Below are positions 34,092-42,800 of a stretch of DNA of 64,000 nt, piece after piece. Each line of letters starts with the position of its first letter. Positions within the stretch are counted from its first letter, which is position 1. The position numbers and the translations under genes were made by a program. The stretch is from Bin87 sp965221295. Lineage in GTDB: Bacteria > Chloroflexota > Dehalococcoidia > Lucifugimonadales > UBA3495. The notes beneath the pieces are model-generated. The model had not been told where the DNA came from. It made no database searches and saw nothing but the letters and a program-made list of their open reading frames with translations. The stretch lies in the NCBI GenBank assembly GCA_965221295.1, contig OZ244879.1, positions 1,488,001-1,552,000 on the forward strand, given 5' to 3'.

Positions 34092-34469
34092 TTACGCCGC
34101 TCCGTCGCCGTCCATGAACATGCCCACCACATTGCCCTCGGTGTCCCTGAAGTTTGCGAAGTATCCCAAGCCAGGGATGGCGGATCTCGAAGTAACGATC
34201 TCGCAACCAGCAGCTTCTACCCTGGCGATGTAGTCGTCCAGATCGTCCACTGCGATGATCACCAGGGTGGTTCCGAAGTTCGCCGACGCACCACGGGCGA
34301 TGAGCGCCCCGCCGATGCCGTAGGGTTCGTCATCGCCTCCGGTCTCCTGAAGGTAGTATTCCTCGGGTCCGTTCCAACGCGCTTGCTTCCAGCCAAACAC
34401 GTCAGCGTAAAATTTGTTGGCGCGCTCGGCGTCGTCAAAGGGCAATTCAAAGTGCACTACTTTGGGCAT
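34092..34469 (-). CDS. VOC family (glyoxalase-like) protein
   Basis: Small 125-residue vicinal-oxygen-chelate protein: MPKVVHFELPFDDAERANKFYADVFGW is the typical first beta-alpha-beta module, and DTEGNVVGMFMDG the end of the second. VOC proteins include glyoxalases, extradiol dioxygenases and antibiotic-resistance proteins; too little is seen to choose. The long frame upstream is not conserved, and the ATG 34467-34469 has GGAG nine bases upstream. It is 178 bases upstream of the SDR gene on the same strand. Confidence 0.9.
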   Translation of the reverse strand: MPKVVHFELPFDDAERANKFYADVFGWKQARWNGPEEYYLQETGGDDEPYGIGGALIARGASANFGTTLVIIAVDDLDDYIARVEAAGCEIVTSRSAIPGLGYFANFRDTEGNVVGMFMDGDGAA

Positions 34470-34658
34470 TGTTACTCCGGTTTTGGCACGCGGGTTCGCC
34501 CTCGGGATTCTGGACGATTTTGGCCTATAGCGCAAACGCGGACGGAGCGGGTAGCGCCGCGCTCTGCCACCCAGGTGAGAGTCGGCGCGACTAAATCCGT
34601 GTCCGGCTGATGACGGCCGGCAAGTCTTGGAGAGTTCGCGCAGGGGTGAGGCGACGAA

Positions 34659-34683
34659 GGCTGCGCTGGAAACCAGCGCTGCC
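34659..34683. terminator. Hairpin downstream of the GMC oxidoreductase gene
   Basis: GGCTGCGCTGG with CCAGCGCTGCC around an AAA loop pair at ten of eleven positions (core GCGCTGG 34663-34669 with CCAGCGC 34673-34679). It is 52 bases past the GMC stop. No T-run, so termination is uncertain. Nothing else is seen in 34470-34734. Confidence 0.35.
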
Positions 34684-34734
34684 TTCAATTTCCATGGGGA
34701 GGTTTCCTTCGGCGTTAGACTTGGTTCGCGGCGC

Positions 34735-36330
34735 CTAAGCGATTGCCGAGGACCCCTCGCCCTTAAGGTAATCCGCGGTGCGCATGGCCAAAGCCTGTAT
34801 GGTGGTTGTGGGGTTGATGCAGGCGCCAGTGGTGAAGATGCTGCCATCGATGATGAACAGGTTGGGCACGTCGTGGGCGCGACCCCATCGGTCCACCACC
34901 GAGCGGTCGGGATCGATTCCCATACGGGCGGTGCCCAGCAAGTGCCAGCCGGCGTTGCGCCGCAGCCGAGATGAGATCACGCGCTTGGCTCCGGCGGCCT
35001 CCAGCGCCTCGGTGGCTCGGGCGATGCCGTGGTCCAGCATGGCCCAAGTGTTGTCGCTGACGGTGTAATCGATCTTGGGAGCCGGAATGCCGTCGCCGTC
35101 GGTCAGCTCTGGGTCCAGGGTTACGCGGTTACGCTCTTCGGGCAGGTCTTCGGTCATGATCACGATGCCCATTTGGTGACGGAACCGTTCCGCGAAGTCG
35201 CGGTGGTGTCCCTCGCCCCATTCCACCTGTTGACCCACCAGTCCGCCCAGGGCGATTTGTAGAGGGGCGCCGCCCACGTTGGAGACCTGCATATCGTAGC
35301 CGCGCACGAAACCCCGCCGTAGGTCCGTTTCGTAGAACTCCTGGCTGAGCATGGACGAGCCACGCGGGCCGTCGTCCGGTCCCAAGTCCTCGTCGAATAG
35401 CCCTAGGACGTAGCCGCAAGGGTGGTGCATCAGGTTGCGCCCCACCTGCCCGCTGCTGTTAGCCAAGCCATTGGGGAAGAGGGAAGATTTGGAATTGAGC
35501 AGCAGCCGCGAGGTGCCGACGCCATTGCAGGCCAGGACGACCACTCGGGCGTATTGGACTTGCAGAGCGCCGTTGCGGTCGTAGTAGGCGGCGCCGGTGG
35601 CCCGGCCAGTCTCGTCAACCAGAATCTCGCGGACTCGGGCGTGGGTAATCAGGCGGGCGCCCTGTTTGAGAGCGCCGGGCCAGAATATGATGTCGCTACT
35701 GGAGGAGGATCGCAGGTACTCACCCACGTCGGCCGCCCGTCCGTCGTAGGCGGTGGAAGCGACGGCGTTATCCGATGACCACCAGTGCCAGCCCAATTTA
35801 TTGAAAGCTCGAGCGAGCAATTCACCGCCTGGTCCTATGGGCAGCGGCGGCGTTGGGCGCGCCGGCTTGGGCGGGTAGGCGGTGTCCCCCTGAAGGCCGC
35901 TGACGCCGTGGGCGCGATCGTTCTGGTCATAGTAAGGTTCCAGCTCGAAGTAATCCATGGGCCAATCGTCGGCCACCCCGTCCAGGGTCTTGAGGCGGAA
36001 ATCCGACGGGTGGAACCGGGGAAAGTGGGAACCCCAGTGAATTGTGCTACCACCCACAGCGTTGTACATGTACGGCGCGATGGGAGTGTCGTCCTCATTG
36101 ACGGGGTAGTCCTCCGGCAATTGGCGGAAGTTGGGGTTGGGGTGGAAGTCGGATTGCCAGTGCAGTTGCGCCTGTGGTTCGCTGACGGGGAACGCGTTCA
36201 ACGGAACCCAGCCGCCCTGCTCCAGGCAAACCACCTTGACGCCGGCCTGGGTAAGACTCCAGGTGAAGGCGCCGCCAGAAGCGCCGGCCCCGATAACGAG
36301 GACATCGGTGGTGTCGTGTCTATTGCCCAT
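34735..36330 (-). CDS. GMC family oxidoreductase (gluconate/glucose dehydrogenase-like)
   Basis: FAD-dependent GMC oxidoreductase of 531 residues. Rossmann motif GAGASGG at residues 14-20; the NAVGGSTIHWGSHFPRF segment binds FAD; the catalytic end reads GWHLLGTARMG. The last motif is NPTTTIQALAMRTADYLKG. It resembles the large subunits of sugar-acid dehydrogenases and alcohol oxidases that pass electrons to a quinone or cytochrome; no small subunit gene is adjacent and no Tat signal is visible. Substrate unknown. Confidence 0.93.
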   Translation of the reverse strand: MGNRHDTTDVLVIGAGASGGAFTWSLTQAGVKVVCLEQGGWVPLNAFPVSEPQAQLHWQSDFHPNPNFRQLPEDYPVNEDDTPIAPYMYNAVGGSTIHWGSHFPRFHPSDFRLKTLDGVADDWPMDYFELEPYYDQNDRAHGVSGLQGDTAYPPKPARPTPPLPIGPGGELLARAFNKLGWHWWSSDNAVASTAYDGRAADVGEYLRSSSSSDIIFWPGALKQGARLITHARVREILVDETGRATGAAYYDRNGALQVQYARVVVLACNGVGTSRLLLNSKSSLFPNGLANSSGQVGRNLMHHPCGYVLGLFDEDLGPDDGPRGSSMLSQEFYETDLRRGFVRGYDMQVSNVGGAPLQIALGGLVGQQVEWGEGHHRDFAERFRHQMGIVIMTEDLPEERNRVTLDPELTDGDGIPAPKIDYTVSDNTWAMLDHGIARATEALEAAGAKRVISSRLRRNAGWHLLGTARMGIDPDRSVVDRWGRAHDVPNLFIIDGSIFTTGACINPTTTIQALAMRTADYLKGEGSSAIA

Positions 36331-36567
36331 GGATATATGCTCCTGTTTGCGGTTTGGTCGCCAAGGGTTCCTGAAGCATTACTCGCGGCCCCTTTTGAAA
36401 ACGCTGGGTTTCTCTGGCGCTTTTGGCGCGACCCATTCCATCCCAGCATTGGTTGTCGCCACACGACGGCAGCCCGTTGGAGACTCTGTACCGACTGGCG
36501 ACGGATTGCCGCGCCACCGGCCGATTCGTGGTAGCGTTTCCGTGGTCCACAGGTCCATTTTGACGCA

Positions 36568-37326
36568 TCATTCGGACTGCTGACGGAGTTGCGCTTCAAG
36601 CTCGCGGATCCGTTCGACGGCGGCGTCGCGTTCCAATTGCGCGGCGTCGCGTTCCGATTGTGCGGTCGACAATTCCGCCTCCAATTCCGACGGGTTCATG
36701 AGAAATTCACCAGTCTTTGGATCGTAGAAGCGCAGATCTCCCTCGTCCCAACACAGGTAGAGGTCCAAGGCGTCGCTGTAACCAGATAGCATCCCGAACA
36801 TCTTGCCGGGATGGTCGCTGTGAAGAGGTATGCGTTCGTACCGCCCGTTGACCAGACGATCTCCGGCTAGGGGAGCGTCATAATACCGCCCGCCGGTATA
36901 GTCATACCGCCAGGACTCGCCGGCCCCAAAGGCGGCGTAGTCATCGCGCTTGCGGGTATAGTCGTTGCGGGCGGTGTGTCGCGATGCGACTTCCATCACA
37001 AAATCGGGAGGTTTGCCCACGTCGTCGATTTCGTAACCGTTGTTGTCGGTGATGGCATCGGGTTCAACGCCAAAGGTCACTACGAGGTCGGGTACTCGCC
37101 AACCGGAGCGAATCTGGCTCCGGTTGTAGCAAACGTAGCCTTCTCCTGCCACCAGAACATCGGGGTGATGAGCGAAATGGCGAAAAAGGGTGTTGCTAAC
37201 GCCGGCCCGTTCGAAGTGGATATTTTGGTTCATGTCGGGCTGCTTGGGCGGGTCGGGCAACGGCGGTTTGGGCAATGGCCGCTGCATCATGCCCGGAGCC
37301 CTGGTGGTTATCTTTGGGGTAGTCAT
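36568..37326 (-). CDS. Uma2-family (DUF820) endonuclease-like protein with coiled-coil tail
   Basis: A 252-residue protein of the Uma2 family, whose fold is related to PD-(D/E)XK nucleases. The family blocks are SGWRVPDLVVTF (Pro-Asp of the active site), PDFVMEVASRHTARNDYTRKRDDYAAFG (Glu plus downstream basic residues), and ESWRYDYTG. The C-terminal ~45 residues form a heptad-like coiled coil (ELEAELSTAQSERDAAQLERD and on). Uma2 genes are abundant in Chloroflexota and cyanobacteria; function is unproven. It follows thiolase with a 36-base gap and is probably cotranscribed. Confidence 0.87.
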   Translation of the reverse strand: MTTPKITTRAPGMMQRPLPKPPLPDPPKQPDMNQNIHFERAGVSNTLFRHFAHHPDVLVAGEGYVCYNRSQIRSGWRVPDLVVTFGVEPDAITDNNGYEIDDVGKPPDFVMEVASRHTARNDYTRKRDDYAAFGAGESWRYDYTGGRYYDAPLAGDRLVNGRYERIPLHSDHPGKMFGMLSGYSDALDLYLCWDEGDLRFYDPKTGEFLMNPSELEAELSTAQSERDAAQLERDAAVERIRELEAQLRQQSE

Positions 37327-37362
37327 GCCAAGCCTCCCCGTTACTCGGCTGGCGATGCAGTT

Positions 37363-38562
37363 TTACTGCCGCTCGAACACGGCCGCCACTCCCTGGCCGC
37401 CGCCCACGCACATGGTCTCGAGACCCCATTGGGCGTCCTGCCGTTCCATTTCGTGCAGCATGGTGGTGAGGATGCGCGCGCCGGTGGCGGCGATGGGATG
37501 GCCCAACGAGATTCCGGAACCGTTGACGTTCAGGTTGTCTTCATGAGGCAACTGCCACTCTCGGAGCACCGCCAATACCTGGGCTGCGAACGCTTCGTTT
37601 AGTTCGATAAGGTCCATGTCCCGGAGCGTCATGCCGAGTTTGTCCATCACCTTGTTGACCGCCGGCACGGGACCGATGCCCATGGTGGCTGGATGGCAAC
37701 CGGTCACTGCCCAGCCGCGCAGATATGCCATGGGGGTCAGGCCCAGTTCGTCCAACTTGTCCTCAGCCACCACTAGGCACACGGATGCGGCATCGTTCTG
37801 ACTGCTGGCGTTGCCGGCGGTGACGCAGCCATCGCGCATAACGGGACGGAGGCGGCCCAAGACATCCATGGTGGTGTCGGCGCGGGGTCCTTCGTCGGCG
37901 TCGAAAATCTTGGGGTCGCCGCGTCGCTGGGGAATTTCCACCGGTACGATTTCTGCGGCGAACTTGCCGGAATCGCGCGCTGCCACGGCCCGTTGGTGGC
38001 TGCGCAAGGCGTACTCGTCTTGTTCCTCTCTGGGTATTTCATACTCGCGCGCCAAGTTTTCGGCAGTTTCAACCATACCACCGGGGATGGGGCCGAATCG
38101 TTCGTCAGGCGCGATGGTGACTCGGGCTCGGGCCAAACGGTCGTGGAAGGTAACGGAGCCGAATCGGGCGCCCCAGCGGGATTCGTTGCTATAGAACTCC
38201 GCGCTGCTCATGCTCTCGGCGCCGCCGGCAATCACGACGTCGGCGTTCTCGGTCTGAACGAGCATGGAGGCGTTGAGAATCGCCTGCAGGCCCGACGAAC
38301 AACGGCGGTCCAATTGGTAGCCCGGCACCTCGATGGGCAGGCCAGCCTTGAGACCAGCCAATCGGCCGATGGCGGGGTTCTCACCCGACGGGTATCCGTG
38401 CCCCAGAATAACGTCGTCAACCCTGGCCGGATCCACGCCACTGCGTTCCAAGGTGGCCTGTATCACAGTGGAGGCCAGTTCGGCGGCGGGCACGTCCCGC
38501 AATGCGCCGCCGAAATTGCCTACGGCAGTTCGAACTGGCGCGACGATGGCTACTCCTCTCAT
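37363..38562 (-). CDS. Acetyl-CoA C-acyltransferase (thiolase)
   Basis: Thiolase of 399 residues. The nucleophilic Cys is Cys88 in LDRRCSSGLQ. The C-terminus has NGSGISLGHPIAATGARI (His) and the last Cys loop CVGGGQGVA. It cleaves or forms 3-ketoacyl-CoA in beta-oxidation or acetoacetyl-CoA metabolism. The start ATG at 38560-38562 is preceded by AAGGAG; the longer frame upstream is not conserved. A sigma-70 promoter lies 60 bases upstream. Uma2 follows as the second gene. Confidence 0.95.
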   Translation of the reverse strand: MRGVAIVAPVRTAVGNFGGALRDVPAAELASTVIQATLERSGVDPARVDDVILGHGYPSGENPAIGRLAGLKAGLPIEVPGYQLDRRCSSGLQAILNASMLVQTENADVVIAGGAESMSSAEFYSNESRWGARFGSVTFHDRLARARVTIAPDERFGPIPGGMVETAENLAREYEIPREEQDEYALRSHQRAVAARDSGKFAAEIVPVEIPQRRGDPKIFDADEGPRADTTMDVLGRLRPVMRDGCVTAGNASSQNDAASVCLVVAEDKLDELGLTPMAYLRGWAVTGCHPATMGIGPVPAVNKVMDKLGMTLRDMDLIELNEAFAAQVLAVLREWQLPHEDNLNVNGSGISLGHPIAATGARILTTMLHEMERQDAQWGLETMCVGGGQGVAAVFERQ

Positions 38563-38621
38563 GGCAACGCTCCTTGTCCGCCTCATGCGGACTCTCAATG
38601 CAACAGCGAATTGGTGGCAGT

Positions 38622-38650
38622 ATGATACCTTCTGCTTGGCCCAGTGTAAA
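38622..38650 (-). promoter_or_regulatory. Promoter of the thiolase-Uma2 unit
   Basis: Minus strand TTTACA (38645-38650), 17-base spacer, TATCAT (38622-38627). Both hexamers match consensus at five of six positions. Confidence 0.55.
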
Positions 38651-38749
38651 ATCGGCGATAATACCCAATGTAATCGCACCCTGGTGGCGTCATCTGGAAT
38701 TGCGCTAATTTAGCGCTGTTTCACGACAGTTTCAGTAGAGGGAACAGGC

Positions 38750-39340
38750 ATGGCGCACCCACCCAGGGCGACCATCCGAGGCCATTTCGCCGACGTGGAC
38801 TACCCGCAGATAGAATGCGCCCGGCGCCTCACACTGATGGACGCCTCACACTGATGGACATATCGGCCATCGTCATCTGGGCGACAATCTGCGGAACCGA
38901 TTCTTGGGTGCGTATCGAATTCTTCGGAAAGAGCAATCTGTCATGGTTTCAAACTTCCCTAAAACAGCCACACGGCATTCCGTCCCACGACACCTTCGTC
39001 CGGGTTTCTGCTCAATTGGGCCCAGGTCAGCGCCAGAACTTCTTAGTGGCTTGGATTCAGGCCATCGCTGATTTTCTGCCTGGAAAAGTGGCGGCAATCG
39101 AAGTGTCGGCAATCTATGGGAAGACGGCACAACGCTCGTATGACCGGTCGGGCCAAAAGGGGCTATACGCATGGTCAGCGTCTGGGCTACTCAGCAAACC
39201 CTAACCCTGGGCCAGGTCAAGACCGCCCTCAAATCCAACGACATTACCGCCATCCCCCAACTTCTAAAGTTGCTGGACCCAGACGGCTGAATGGTCTCCA
39301 TAGACCCCGTGGGCTGCCAACCGGAGATCGCCAGATCGAC
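38750..39340 (+). pseudogene. Decayed ISAs1-family transposase gene
   Basis: Remnant of an ISAs1/H-repeat-type transposase. The start MAHPPRATIRGHFADVDY and the segment SAIVIWATICGTDSWVRIEFFG with HGIPSHDTFVRV are recognisable family N-terminal blocks. The frame breaks three times. A 17-base tandem duplication (CTCACACTGATGGACGC, at about 38829-38862) shifts it early. A second shift occurs near 39165, where the protein continues as MVSVWATQQTLTLGQVKT in another frame. A TGA stop interrupts DPDG-MVSIDPVGCQPEIA near 39288. The sequence then fades and the 3' half of the gene, including most of the catalytic core, is missing. It abuts tRNA-Ala. Confidence 0.8.
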
Positions 39341-39375
39341 TTGTGCTAAAATCGGACCAGGGCACAAGCCAACGT

Positions 39376-39450
39376 GGGGGCTTAGCTCAGTGGGAGAGCG
39401 CCTGCTTTGCAAGCAGGGGGTCAGGGGTTCGAATCCCCTAGCCTCCACCA
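39376..39450 (+). tRNA. tRNA-Ala(TGC)
   Basis: A complete cloverleaf with encoded CCA. The acceptor GGGGGCT pairs with AGCCTCC (one G-T pair), the D-arm is normal, and the anticodon stem CCTGC/GCAGG holds loop TTTGCAA with anticodon TGC at 39408-39410. The T-arm loop is TTCGAAT in a 5-bp stem GGGG-type (AGGGG/CCCCT). Discriminator A and CCA at 39447-39450. It lies just after the transposase remnant and marks the left edge of what appears to be variable DNA. Confidence 0.97.
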
Positions 39451-39505
39451 CCGTGGATAAAATCGAGAACCTTCGCGATTAGGTTCGCATTGGCTGGCTA
39501 ACGTA

Positions 39506-39537
39506 GGGGCTGCAGGAATGCAGCCCCGCTTGCTTTT
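39506..39537 (+). terminator. Terminator of tRNA-Ala
   Basis: A perfect 9-bp stem GGGGCTGCA with TGCAGCCCC around a GGAA tetraloop (39506-39527), followed by GCTTGCTTTT. It lies 56 bases after the tRNA. In the rest of the 352-base gap 39451-39802 I see no gene apart from the second hairpin listed separately. Confidence 0.75.
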
Positions 39538-39731
39538 GGCATCCCCAGCATGTCGCGCCGCCCGCGTTTCGGGGTCTCCAACGCTTGGCCCGACGCCGTG
39601 CGTCCGCCGCTTGCCGACTTCCCGCAATCACCCCCGCCGCCCCAATGTGTACGGACTAGGGGCCCGCGCATTCCAGTATGGAGCCACTCGGCGGCATCGG
39701 ACCCCCAGGGGCGTCCCGGCGAAAACAGACG

Positions 39732-39766
39732 GGCTGGCGGCCCCACTAATACAGAGACCGCCAGCC
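39732..39766 (-). terminator. Terminator hairpin of the giant GLUG gene
   Basis: A perfect 9-bp stem GGCTGGCGG (39732-39740) with CCGCCAGCC (39758-39766) and a 17-base loop. On the minus strand it lies 37 bases past the giant gene's stop and is followed by CGTCTGTTTTC, so it probably ends that transcript. Confidence 0.55.
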
Positions 39767-39802
39767 TGTTGACGGGTTGCTACGCCGCGCAGTTGTGAAG
39801 TC

Positions 39803-42800
39803 CTAGTCGCTGGTGACGAAGCTCCTCCAGCGGCGGCTGCCAGGCGAGTTGCCGTCGTCGTTGAACGTCCACACGTCCACGCAATACTGGCGGTTCGGCT
39901 TCAGCGCGTAGCCATCGCCCACCGTCAGCCCCAGCCGCCACAAACTTCCCAACTGGGCCAGCGTCGCACCCGACACTTCGTCTCCTGGACGGAGCGTTCC
40001 CAGCGTGCCCGTCCAACCTTCACAGGCGTCTCCGGTATTGGCGACCCGGTAGCCCACGCCCTTGACCCAATCGTAGGGGTTGGTCTCAAACCATAGTGCC
40101 ACCGCCCCATCACCAATGATCGCCTCGGCCTTCTTGATGGGCTTGGAACGCGGCGCCTCCCCTGACGGCATGTGAATATCATGCCAGCGGCGGGCGTCAC
40201 TCTTCTCGCCCTCGTAATTGATCAACCACACGTCGACGCAGACGCGACCACCCGGACGGAACGCCCAAGTGTCTCTGCGGTCAAGTACGAGCGTGTACAC
40301 CCCGTTGACCTCGGACAGCGTGGCACGGCCGTTGGTCTCATCCAGCTTTACCACCGAGTTGCCAGACCACTGCGCGCACGCCTCGCCAGTCTGGGCTATC
40401 CGGTAGCCCACTCCAGCGACGGTCGAGTGACCGTCGCTACTCGCCTTGCGGAAACGCAGCGACACATCGTCCCGCGAAACGGTGTACGACACGCTGTCAC
40501 CATCATAGTTCGGCCGATGGTCGAACCCGTTGGAAACACGTTGGTTGCCCTGTTCCCATGGTGTGCCATAGGCATCGCCGTCCACGTCAACCCGTAGCAC
40601 GGTGTATTGGACAGCATCGCCCAGGTCCCAAACACCCGTGCGCCCGTAATTCCAGTGCGTGAAGATCCCAGGATGCGCGTCCCGCGGCGTCTTCATCTGC
40701 TCGTAGGACACCAGCGTGCCACCGCGATGCTCCTGGTTGCTGTGCCCTAGGAAATAGCTGTCCACGGTGACCCCGTCGCCGGCCTGCTGACCGTTCATCG
40801 GCCCACGAATGGTTACCGTCGGTCGCGTCTTGCCCAGTGACAAGCTCTTCTCCACCGTGCCAAAGTTGCGACCCACCAATGCGCCGGCGTACCACGCGAT
40901 TCGAGGGTTGTACGCGATGGTGTCGTGTCCCACGTAACTGTTGCTCACCTTGGCGCCAGCATAATTGAGACCCACCAGGCCGCCGGAGCCCTTGAAGCTC
41001 TTGACCCAGGTGCAATTGCTCCACGACTGCTCAACAACGCCGTGATTCGCTCCCACCAGGCCGCCGGCAACGTTGCGACCGATCACGTCGCAATCTGACG
41101 ATTCCATCGCGCTGTTGCGCACTATGCCGTGATTGACCGCCACCAACGCGCCAGCGACGTTCACTCCGTTGTCGTCGTGCTCGTCGCCCCAGACCTCGAT
41201 GTACACGTCGTTGAGTATCACGCCGTGAAGCAGCGCGTCTCCGCCTGCGAAGCCAAACAGACCAACGTGGCTGTTGCCCTCGCCGCCCGTGCGCACCTGC
41301 CACAGGTTACGAACCCTGTGCCCGTTGCCGTTGAACTCGGCGTTGTAGAAATCGTCGGATACTCCGATCGATTCCCACTCGTTGGAACTGCCACCCAGGT
41401 CAACATCGGATAACAGCTCGTAGCCGTGGCACAATGCGCCCACGCAGGGCGTGTTAGAGGAAGTTCCACCGGTGAAGGCGTTCCAGTAGTCGTCCGCGTT
41501 GGAGGACGGTATTCCGTCGCCATCTAGGTCCCAGCGAATAGCGTTGAGTTTGACCCTGGTCTCGTGACTGTCAATCTCGATCAGCCCGTCATTGTCCCTG
41601 TCCAGGTCAACGACAGGAATCGGCGCTGTGCGAATCTGGCCGTCAAAGTCGACCATAGCCTTTAGCGCGGGATATTGGCTCTCATTGCCAAAGTCCCAGA
41701 CTGAATCATTCCAGGCGTGGTAGATACGCTTCGCGGACGTGAGACGTTGCAGGTCCGAACGCGACCTGCTGGAACCACCACCCGCGCTGGTGTCCCAGCC
41801 CGTGGTCTGGCGATCCCAGTAACTGCCACTGATCCAAGGGAAATCGGTCGAAGCGTCGCCAACCAGTCCGCCGCCCAAGTCCGGCTCCGACGACTGGACC
41901 AGTCCGGCTGCGAAGCTGTTCTCGATCCACGGTTGGCTGGCGCCATTGGCGCCCAGCGTGCCAGCTAATCCGCCGGCGGTGCTGCCATGCCCCATAGAAG
42001 TGACCTCCACCAACGAGTAGCTGTCGACGATAGAACCGTTCCTGGCGCGACCATTGGCCTCACCAACCAAGCCACCTGTCGAGGCGTCATCGCCGTTGCC
42101 TGTCACCGAACCGGTGGCGTAGCTGCCACTGATGCCAGAGTCCATAATGCGGCCGGCAAAGGCTCCCGCGTCTCCGCCAGAAAGGATGTCCACATTGGTC
42201 AAAGCCAGGTTGCGAACCTCACCGCTATTGGTGATTTCCCCGAACAGGCCAACGGGAACATCACCCGCCCGGTTGATGTGCAGGTTCCTGATGGCGTAGC
42301 CCCTACCGTCCAAGACGCCGGAATACGAGCCAATGGGCTGCCAACCCTTTCCGGCGTTCCAATAGGCGTCATCGGAATCGGCCCGGCCGTTGTCGTTGGT
42401 GTCGAGGTCCAGGTCAGCCGTCAGCTCGTAGCCGACGCAGGACACGCCCGTGCAGCCCATGGCCAACGTCGGTCGCCATGAGGCGAACGCCTGACCATAG
42501 CCAGATTTATCAGCGTCAGCCACAACGCCATCACCCGATGCGTCCCAGCGAATGGCGTTCAGCTGCGCCAGCGTTGACACTTCGATTAACCCGTCTTCGT
42601 CCAGATCCAAATCGCGGACGAAGTCGTCCGCCGAGCGCGGCTGATCGCCAAATTCGGCCACCGTAGCGGCGCCATCTCCATCGGTATCGTACTTGAGCGC
42701 TGGGTATTGGCTGCCAGTCCCAAAATCCCAGACCGACGAATTCCAGTCGGTATAGATGCCAGAGGTCGAAGTCGGCAACTGCAATTCTTGCTTGGTCCTG

